The translations under genes and the position numbers were made by a program. Under the pieces are notes generated by a model. The model was not told the DNA's origin. It was given only the letters and a program-made list of their open reading frames with translations, and ran no database searches. Positions 58,116-64,000 of a stretch of 64,000 nt of DNA are shown here, one piece after another. Source of the DNA: Marinobacter sp. 2_MG-2023 (GTDB lineage: Bacteria > Pseudomonadota > Gammaproteobacteria > Pseudomonadales > Oleiphilaceae); assembly GCF_030546935.1 (NCBI RefSeq), contig NZ_JAUOPH010000006.1, positions 186,001 to 250,000 on the forward strand, in the 5' to 3' direction. Each line of letters opens with the position of its first letter. Positions within the stretch are counted from its first letter, which is position 1.

Positions 58116-59483
58116 ATGTTTATTCAGACGTTCAAATCCGAAGGCTTGTCCCATCTTTCGTACCTGATTGGCAATAACGGCCAGGCCGCAGTTATCGATC
58201 CCCGCCGCGACTGTGAGGTCTATGCCGAAGCCGCCGCCGCAGAAGGCTGCCGAATAACACATATCTTTGAAACGCACCGCAATGAAGATCTCATATCCGG
58301 TGCGCCCATACTTGCGCAACTAACGGGCGCTATCGTCTTCCACGGACCGAATGCTGCGGGAACGGTGCGCTATGCAAAAACCACCCGGGAACACGATGAG
58401 TTCAGCTTCGGCAATCTGCAACTGCGGGTACTCGAGACACCAGGCCACACCGACGACAGCCTGTCGTTTGCGCTCTACGATACCGACTTCGGTGATGACG
58501 CCGTAGCTGTATTCACGGGCGATGCCCTGTTCGTAGGGGATGTTGGCCGGACAGACTTCTATCCGGAGCGCCCAGAAGAAGTTGCAGGCCTACTCTTTGA
58601 CAGCCTGCAAAAGCTGACAAGCCTTGGCGACCAGGCGCTGATTTACCCCGCTCACGGCGCCGGTTCTGTATGCGGCGACAATATGGCTGACCGTGAATTC
58701 TCGAGCATTGGCTATGAACGCCGCAACAACCCTATGATGCAAATCCGTTCACGCGAGGAATTCATCAGCCTGAAAGTCCAGGAACATCATTACCAGCCGC
58801 CCTACTTCCGTGAAATGGAGCGTCTGAACATGGAAGGTGGTCGCGCAACAAGCTCGGTCCTGACTCCTGCAGCCCTCTCACCTGCCGCCTTCAAAGACCT
58901 GACAGACCAGACTGTGATCATCGACGTGCGCGGAATCAGTAGTTTCCTCGGAGCTCATATACCGGGCAGCCTGGCACTTCCGACACCCATGATTCCGGCC
59001 TTCGCAGGTTGGTTCCTGAGCCCTGAAGATAATCTGGCCCTGGTCGCTGTCAACGCGTCGGAAGCCGAGGTGGCTGCACGCCATCTTGCACGCATCGGCT
59101 TTGACAATGTACTCGGATATCTGGCTCCTGACATGCCCCAATGGGCCGCTATGGCAGAACCGTTCAGATCGGTACAAGTGATTGATCTGGAGGATTTCAA
59201 AAAACGCAGAGCCTCTCCTCCGGAGAACTGGAGCTTGCTGGATGTGCGGGGCAAAGGTGAAGTGGACGAAAATCCCGTTGACCGGGCCATTCACCACTAC
59301 ACCGGAAACCTGATGGAGGAGGCCCGTGAACTGGACCCTGGCAGGCACTACACCGTCATGTGTGGAAGTGGTGCACGGGCAGCGATCGCTGCGTCGGTTT
59401 TGATGCGCAGAGGCTTCAGAAACGTTGACGTATTCCTTGGGTCTGTGGGTGCGCTAATGACCGAGAAGACGTTGGTAGTCTAG
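58116..59483 (+). CDS. Metallo-beta-lactamase-fold hydrolase with two rhodanese domains
   Basis: 455 residues, cytosolic. N-terminal MBL domain (about 1-240) like persulfide dioxygenases and glyoxalase II, but the HxHxDH motif reads THRNEDLISG; later ligands are present (TPGHTDDSLSF, FTGDALFVGDVGRTDF, YPAHGAGSVCG). Rhodanese domain 1 (about 255-345) lacks the active Cys; domain 2 (about 360-455) has it in VMCGSGARAAIA. Such fusions act in sulfide/persulfide oxidation. Upstream AAGGAGG is an excellent ribosome site. Next to beta-carbonic anhydrase but not obviously in operon. Confidence 0.88.
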   Translation: MFIQTFKSEGLSHLSYLIGNNGQAAVIDPRRDCEVYAEAAAAEGCRITHIFETHRNEDLISGAPILAQLTGAIVFHGPNAAGTVRYAKTTREHDEFSFGNLQLRVLETPGHTDDSLSFALYDTDFGDDAVAVFTGDALFVGDVGRTDFYPERPEEVAGLLFDSLQKLTSLGDQALIYPAHGAGSVCGDNMADREFSSIGYERRNNPMMQIRSREEFISLKVQEHHYQPPYFREMERLNMEGGRATSSVLTPAALSPAAFKDLTDQTVIIDVRGISSFLGAHIPGSLALPTPMIPAFAGWFLSPEDNLALVAVNASEAEVAARHLARIGFDNVLGYLAPDMPQWAAMAEPFRSVQVIDLEDFKKRRASPPENWSLLDVRGKGEVDENPVDRAIHHYTGNLMEEARELDPGRHYTVMCGSGARAAIAASVLMRRGFRNVDVFLGSVGALMTEKTLVV

Positions 59484-59671
59484 CCAAACGCGAATAAGAT
59501 GTGCTCACATAACGCCATACTCCCGGATTTAGACCGCGAGTGCCTGCAAGAGATCAAGAACGGCACCCTCAAACCGCCGGCATTCCTGTCCGTCGCGAAA
59601 GCTGTATTTGTCGCTGGGTGGCATGCCCGAGGAAGTAGTGCTTAACCCCCTGAACAAACCGAGGAAACATC

Positions 59672-60334
59672 ATGGATCACATTGTTCGCGGCGTACTGAA
59701 TTTTCACAAAAACATTTACCCGAAGCACAAAGACCTGTTTGGGGCCCTGGCCACCAGCCAGAGCCCGGATGTGCTGTTTATCACCTGTTCTGATTCCCGC
59801 ATTGACCCGAATATGCTCACAGGCTCTCACCCAGGCGATCTATTCATTTGCAGAAACGCCGGAAATGTTATCCCTCCGCACAGCAACGAAACCGGCAGCA
59901 TGACAGCGTCGATCGAATATGCCGTCGCGGTTCTCGGCGTACGCCACATTATTGTCTGTGGCCACACAGATTGCGGTGCCATCAAAGGCGCACTGGATAT
60001 ACCAGCATTGAAAGGCTTACCCCACGTCAAGGAATGGCTGGGCCATTGCCGTTCTGCCATGGAGATCGTCCGCGAACGGCACAATATTGCGACCGACGCC
60101 TGCCTGGACAGTAAGTACCTCAATGAAGCCATTGAGGAAAACGTGCAGCAACAGGTGCAGCACCTGCGCACGCACCCGGTCGTAGCTGCGAAACTGGCCA
60201 CTGCTAAAATCGAAGTTCACGGTTGGGTATATGATATCAAGTCGGGGAGCATTCGCTGCTGTGGTCGCGACAGCCTGGAATTCAAGAGTTTTGATCAGTA
60301 TTACGCCGACTACATCGCCACGTTCAGCGAATAA
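59672..60334 (+). CDS. can: Beta-class carbonic anhydrase
   Basis: 220-residue zinc enzyme interconverting CO2 and bicarbonate. Zinc and active-site motifs CSDSRIDPN (Cys, Asp-Arg dyad) and GHTDCGAIKGAL (His, Cys). Length matches E. coli Can. ATG follows GAGG at 9 nt. The 188 bp before it show no gene. A bidirectional terminator follows. Confidence 0.95.
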   Translation: MDHIVRGVLNFHKNIYPKHKDLFGALATSQSPDVLFITCSDSRIDPNMLTGSHPGDLFICRNAGNVIPPHSNETGSMTASIEYAVAVLGVRHIIVCGHTDCGAIKGALDIPALKGLPHVKEWLGHCRSAMEIVRERHNIATDACLDSKYLNEAIEENVQQQVQHLRTHPVVAAKLATAKIEVHGWVYDIKSGSIRCCGRDSLEFKSFDQYYADYIATFSE

Positions 60335-60350
60335 GCGCTAACTACAACGA

Positions 60351-60378
60351 AAAAGGCCCCAATATTCTGGGGCCTTTT
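60351..60378. terminator. Bidirectional terminator between can and rimO
   Basis: Perfect 10-bp stem aaaaggcccc / ggggcctttt with an 8-nt loop. A-run and T-run on the two sides allow use from both strands; the two genes are convergent here. Confidence 0.93.
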
Positions 60379-60392
60379 GCACGTCACTTAAC

Positions 60393-61736
60393 TCAGGCCA
60401 AAGTCGCCCACAAATCGTGTTCGTCGGCATGCTCAACAACTGCCTGAACAATCTGTCCCGGCTGCACACTTGTTACATCATTCAGATAAACCATGCCGTC
60501 GATTTCCGGCGCATCGGCTTTGGAGCGACCGATGGCGCCTTCTTCGTCTACTTCATCAATCAGCACATCAATGGTGGTGCCGATTTTCGCCTGCAGACGA
60601 GCAGCCGAGATTTCGGCCTGCTTGGCCATAAAGCGAGCCAGACGCTCTTCCTTGATCTCTTCCGGCACAGCGCCTTCAATTTCGTTAGCTTTAGCGCCCT
60701 CAACCGCACTGTAGGTAAAGGCACCCACGCGATCCAACTGAGCCTCATCCAACCAATCCAGCAGGTACTGGAAATCCTCTTCTGTCTCCCCAGGGAAACC
60801 CACAATGAAGGTGGAACGAATGGTCAGTTCCGGGCAGATTTCCCTCCACTTGCGGATGCGGTCAAGAGTTTTGCTATCGTGGGCCGGGCGCTTCATAGCC
60901 TTCAGCACCTTCGGGCTGGCGTGCTGGAACGGAATATCCAGATACGGAAGGATCTTACCTTCGGCCATCAGCGGAATAATATCGTCTACATGTGGGTATG
61001 GGTAAACATAGTGCAAGCGAACCCACACACCCATCTCGCCAAGGGCCTCACACAACGACTGCATTTTGGTTTTCAGTGGACGTCCTTGCCAGAAACCCGT
61101 GCGGTACTTGGTGTCTACACCGTAGGCCGAAGTGTCCTGGGAAATTACCAGTAGTTCTTTTACACCAGCGTCGACCAGGCGTTGGGCTTCATCCATCACG
61201 TCACCAATAGGCCGACTGACCAGATCGCCACGCATGGATGGAATAATGCAGAAGGTGCAGCGGTGGTTACAGCCCTCTGAAATCTTGAGATAAGCGTAGT
61301 GCCTTGGCGTCAGCTTGATCCCCTGAGGCGGCACCAGATCGGTGAACGGATCATGCTTTTTGGCTTGAGGGACAAACTGGTGCACCGCACCCACCACTTC
61401 CTCATAGGCATGAGGACCCGAGACTGCCAGCACACCTGGGTGGGTTTCGCGGATTTTGTCCGCTTCAACACCCATGCAACCGGTAACAATAACCTTGCCA
61501 TTTTCGCTGATGGCCTCACCAATGGCGTCCAGAGACTCCTGCTTGGCTGCATCAATAAAACCGCAGGTGTTCACCACCACAATGTCTGCATCGTTGTAGG
61601 TCGGCACCACATCGTAGCCATCCAGTCGAAGCTGGGTCAGGATACGCTCTGAATCTACCAGTGCTTTCGGACACCCCAGACTGATAAAGCCAACCTTGCC
61701 GTTGCTGCCCACTGTGTTCTCGGTTTTTTCTGTCAT
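60393..61736 (-). CDS. rimO: Ribosomal protein S12 methylthiotransferase RimO
   Basis: 447-residue radical-SAM enzyme that methylthiolates Asp of ribosomal protein S12. N-terminal UPF0004 domain with three cluster cysteines ([36 protein letters not shown]), radical-[11 protein letters not shown], and a C-terminal TRAM domain (about 380-447). ATG at 61736 starts MTEKTENT; a longer in-frame upstream extension is not supported. The spacer to the PilZ gene (61737-62031, 295 bp) is AT-rich with promoter-like TATAAT at about 61896 and no gene. Confidence 0.96.
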   Translation of the reverse strand: MTEKTENTVGSNGKVGFISLGCPKALVDSERILTQLRLDGYDVVPTYNDADIVVVNTCGFIDAAKQESLDAIGEAISENGKVIVTGCMGVEADKIRETHPGVLAVSGPHAYEEVVGAVHQFVPQAKKHDPFTDLVPPQGIKLTPRHYAYLKISEGCNHRCTFCIIPSMRGDLVSRPIGDVMDEAQRLVDAGVKELLVISQDTSAYGVDTKYRTGFWQGRPLKTKMQSLCEALGEMGVWVRLHYVYPYPHVDDIIPLMAEGKILPYLDIPFQHASPKVLKAMKRPAHDSKTLDRIRKWREICPELTIRSTFIVGFPGETEEDFQYLLDWLDEAQLDRVGAFTYSAVEGAKANEIEGAVPEEIKEERLARFMAKQAEISAARLQAKIGTTIDVLIDEVDEEGAIGRSKADAPEIDGMVYLNDVTSVQPGQIVQAVVEHADEHDLWATLA

Positions 61737-62031
61737 AAAACGTTCAGGATTCCTGGCGCCCGAGGAGAGCACGCGAATGAATGGAGGCCGGGATTTTACA
61801 CTAATAAAGCGCCTTTCTGCAGCAAAAGCCGAGATGCACGAAGGGCTAAAGGCTACTGATCTGAATCAAAACTGTGAACTCTTGTTCAGAAAAATATAAT
61901 AAATCTGCAATAATATACGACACTCAAGTTGCTGATCAGAAAACAAACAACTACACTTTTTGTCGTTTACACGTTGTTCTGAAAGATTATTTAGACTTGA
62001 GCATGACCTAACAGTACCCACAAGAGCGCCC

Positions 62032-62442
62032 ATGAAAGCTGCCACAATAAAGCCAAACCTGCGGAATCAGCAACGCGTGGATGTTGTGAGTGATATCCTT
62101 ATCGAGAAGCCCGATGGATGCCAACTCACCTGCAAAATCTCCAACCTTTCCCGCACAGGCGTGATGGTTTCCTGCAACCAGGAAGCTGTGGACCAGCTCG
62201 TACCTCACCTGAAGGCCCCTGCCCCCGGCAACTGGATTGCCGTCAAAGCCCGGTTTTCTGTGCCGGTTCTCCCAACCCAACCGGTATCCATATTGGCCAA
62301 CGGGAATATCATTCACCTGCGAAGAATGGCCCGGGATGAGTTTCAGCTGGGAATCCAGTTTTCAGATTTTGAAGGCAACGGATTTGATTACATAGACAGC
62401 TACGTGCGCGAACTGCTGGCCAACACGAGCAAACCAGCCTGA
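62032..62442 (+). CDS. PilZ-domain protein
   Basis: 136 residues, single PilZ domain. The N-terminal arginine motif (QQRVDVVSDILI) is weak compared with the RxxxR consensus, while the second motif appears as SNLSRTGVMVSC, close to D/NxSxxG. It may bind cyclic di-GMP, but the imperfect RxxxR makes this uncertain. Stands alone between rimO and cysD. ATG at 62032 chosen for the conserved start; codons upstream back to 61960 are unsupported. Confidence 0.82.
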   Translation: MKAATIKPNLRNQQRVDVVSDILIEKPDGCQLTCKISNLSRTGVMVSCNQEAVDQLVPHLKAPAPGNWIAVKARFSVPVLPTQPVSILANGNIIHLRRMARDEFQLGIQFSDFEGNGFDYIDSYVRELLANTSKPA

Positions 62443-62553
62443 CATCGCAAGATATAAAACACCTACACCTGTTCCCGAGCTAATCCACGTGATGCGCTAT
62501 ATTTCTATAACTTAAAACTCTAAACGCAAGCCTTCTTATAGCCTTATTGCCTC

Positions 62554-62562
62554 TGATATGAT
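62554..62562 (+). promoter_or_regulatory. Extended -10 promoter candidate for cysDN
   Basis: TGATATGAT has the extended TG and a near-consensus -10. It lies 50 bp before cysD. A CysB-type AT-rich region upstream (about 62505-62545) is possible but not demonstrable. Confidence 0.45.
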
Positions 62563-62612
62563 TGCCGTTCACATTTGCACGCCTTTACGGCCCGCTGCGA
62601 CAACGGATTATC

Positions 62613-63521
62613 ATGACCACATACAACCTCACGCATCTGAAACAACTGGAAGCGGAAAGCATCCATATCATCCGCGAAGTGGCCGCCGAGTTTGATAACC
62701 CGGTCATGCTCTACTCCATTGGCAAAGATTCTGCGGTTATGCTGCACCTGGCTCGCAAGGCCTTCTACCCAGGCAAGCTACCCTTCCCGTTGATGCACGT
62801 AGACACGACCTGGAAATTCCGGGATATGATTGATTTTCGGGAACGCAAGGTTAAGGAGTACGGTCTGGATCTGATTGTGCACACCAATCAGGATGGCGTG
62901 GACCAGGGCATCGGCCCGTTCACTCATGGCAGCGCCAAGCATACAGACGTAATGAAAACCCAGGCACTCAAGCAAGCCCTGGACAAACATGGCTTCGATG
63001 CCGCATTTGGTGGCGCTCGCCGGGACGAGGAAAAATCCCGCGCCAAAGAGCGGGTCTACTCCTTCCGCGACGAATATCACCGCTGGGACCCCAAAAACCA
63101 GCGTCCGGAACTCTGGAACACCTACAACGGCAAAGTTAATAAAGGCGAAAGTATTCGGGTGTTCCCTCTTTCCAACTGGACCGAGCTGGATATCTGGCAG
63201 TACATCTATCTGGAAAACATTGAAATTGTGCCGCTTTACTACTCAGCAGTACGCCCGGTTGTTGAGCGCGACGGATCTCTGATCATGGTGGACGACGACC
63301 GCATGCCTTTGAAAGAAGGCGAAAAACCTATGATGAAGTCCATCCGTTTCCGAACCCTTGGGTGTTACCCATTAACCGGCGCGATTGAATCCGAAGCGGA
63401 CACATTGCCCGAAATCATTCAGGAAATGCTGCTGGCCACCAGCTCCGAGCGCCAGGGCCGCGTGATCGATCACGATTCGGCTGGCTCCATGGAACAGAAA
63501 AAGCGGGAAGGGTACTTCTGA
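62613..63521 (+). CDS. cysD: Sulfate adenylyltransferase subunit 2 CysD
   Basis: 302 residues, same as E. coli CysD. ATP PP-loop [20 protein letters not shown] near residue 32-50, plus [20 protein letters not shown] and [18 protein letters not shown]. Makes adenosine 5'-phosphosulfate with CysN in sulfate assimilation. ATG at 62613 is supported by conserved start [20 protein letters not shown]. cysN overlaps its last base. Confidence 0.96.
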   Translation: MTTYNLTHLKQLEAESIHIIREVAAEFDNPVMLYSIGKDSAVMLHLARKAFYPGKLPFPLMHVDTTWKFRDMIDFRERKVKEYGLDLIVHTNQDGVDQGIGPFTHGSAKHTDVMKTQALKQALDKHGFDAAFGGARRDEEKSRAKERVYSFRDEYHRWDPKNQRPELWNTYNGKVNKGESIRVFPLSNWTELDIWQYIYLENIEIVPLYYSAVRPVVERDGSLIMVDDDRMPLKEGEKPMMKSIRFRTLGCYPLTGAIESEADTLPEIIQEMLLATSSERQGRVIDHDSAGSMEQKKREGYF

Positions 63522-63522
63522 T

Positions 63523-64000
63523 ATGTCACATCAATCTGATCTCATCGCCGACGATATTCAGGCTTACCTCAAGCAGCATGAAAACAAAGAACTACTGCGC
63601 CTGTTGACCTGCGGCAGCGTCGACGACGGCAAAAGCACCCTGATTGGCCGCCTGCTGCACGACACTAAAATGATCTACGAAGATCACATGGCCAGCCTGA
63701 AAACCGACAGCGCTAAAATGGGCACCACCGGTGAAAAGCTCGATCTTGCCTTACTGGTAGACGGCTTGCAGGCGGAGCGTGAACAGGGCATCACCATCGA
63801 CGTTGCCTACCGTTACTTTTCGACCGACAAGCGCAAGTTCATCATTGCCGACACGCCGGGGCACGAGCAATACACCCGCAACATGGCTACCGGCGCATCT
63901 ACCGCCCAGGTCGCCATCCTGATGATCGACGCCCGTCGCGGGGTGCTAACCCAGACTCGCCGGCATTCCTACATTGCCTCGTTACTTGGCATCCGGCATA
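63523..64000 (+). CDS. cysN: Sulfate adenylyltransferase subunit 1 CysN, partial
   Basis: GTPase subunit of ATP sulfurylase; 159 codons are visible before the window ends. It starts [20 protein letters not shown] and has the CysN form of G1 ([15 protein letters not shown]), the G2 region [11 protein letters not shown] and G3 [17 protein letters not shown]. The ATG begins 1 nt after the cysD stop. Whether CysC is fused at the C-terminus cannot be seen. Confidence 0.95.
   Translation, partial: MSHQSDLIADDIQAYLKQHENKELLRLLTCGSVDDGKSTLIGRLLHDTKMIYEDHMASLKTDSAKMGTTGEKLDLALLVDGLQAEREQGITIDVAYRYFSTDKRKFIIADTPGHEQYTRNMATGASTAQVAILMIDARRGVLTQTRRHSYIASLLGIRH

Noticed and set aside
59484..59671. Possible small gene or RNA before carbonic anhydrase
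   Set aside because: No start with ribosome site, no hairpin or tRNA-like fold was seen.

Overview
The window looks like chromosome of a marine gammaproteobacterium related to Marinobacter. This is an inference. It rests on a Pseudomonas-like order of housekeeping genes (hisC-hisD-hisG-murA-ibaG-mla, kdsD-kdsC-lptCAB-rpoN-hpf-ptsN-rapZ-ptsO, yhdP-rng-maf-mreDCB, gatCAB) combined with a DUF1302/DUF1329/LuxR-type regulator module typical of oil- and lipid-degrading marine bacteria. No rRNA, tRNA, CRISPR array, transposase or prophage gene was seen. 60 protein genes are called; the first and last run off the ends.

Layout. 1-8.2 kb: type IV pilus locus. Two type IVa pilins flank a PglL-type O-oligosaccharyltransferase on the minus strand. 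Each pilin has a well-formed sigma-54 (-24/-12) promoter. pilB-pilC-pilD-coaE run the other way. 8.2-17.8 kb: a beta-barrel-like protein, trmO, a hybrid histidine kinase, yacG, a YfaZ-like outer membrane protein, a large lipoprotein, a Bax-like glucosaminidase and a YihG-like acyltransferase. 17.8-24 kb (minus): a MalT/AlkS-like LuxR regulator, then DUF1329 and DUF1302 proteins. 24-35 kb: zapE, zapG, a Nif3-like gene, hisC, hisD, hisG, murA, ibaG and mlaBCDEF, all but zapG on the minus strand. 35-44.5 kb (plus): kdsD-kdsC-lptC-lptA-lptB for KDO and LPS transport, rpoN, hpf, the nitrogen phosphotransferase branch (ptsN, rapZ, ptsO), mgtE and darP. 44.5-52.9 kb (minus): yhdP, rng, maf, mreD, mreC, mreB. 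53-64 kb: a BON-MscS channel, gatCAB, a metallo-beta-lactamase/rhodanese protein, carbonic anhydrase, rimO (minus), a PilZ protein, and the start of cysDN.

The cell-envelope theme is strong: pili, retrograde phospholipid transport (Mla), LPS export (Lpt), YhdP, MreBCD, MurA and several outer-membrane proteins. RpoN is encoded in the same window as its two likely pilin targets.

Most unusual are four copies of a ~110-bp structured intergenic repeat. Each has a 53-54-nt core with two small CATGGATG-type hairpins, enclosed by 27-29-bp inverted arms. Arm sequences differ between copies, yet each pair is self-complementary. Three copies occupy three successive spacers of the hisG-hisD-hisC-nif3 run. 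A second notable point is mreC: its full reading frame, including the membrane anchor, has no ATG, GTG or TTG in the right place and appears to start at ATT behind a strong ribosome binding site.
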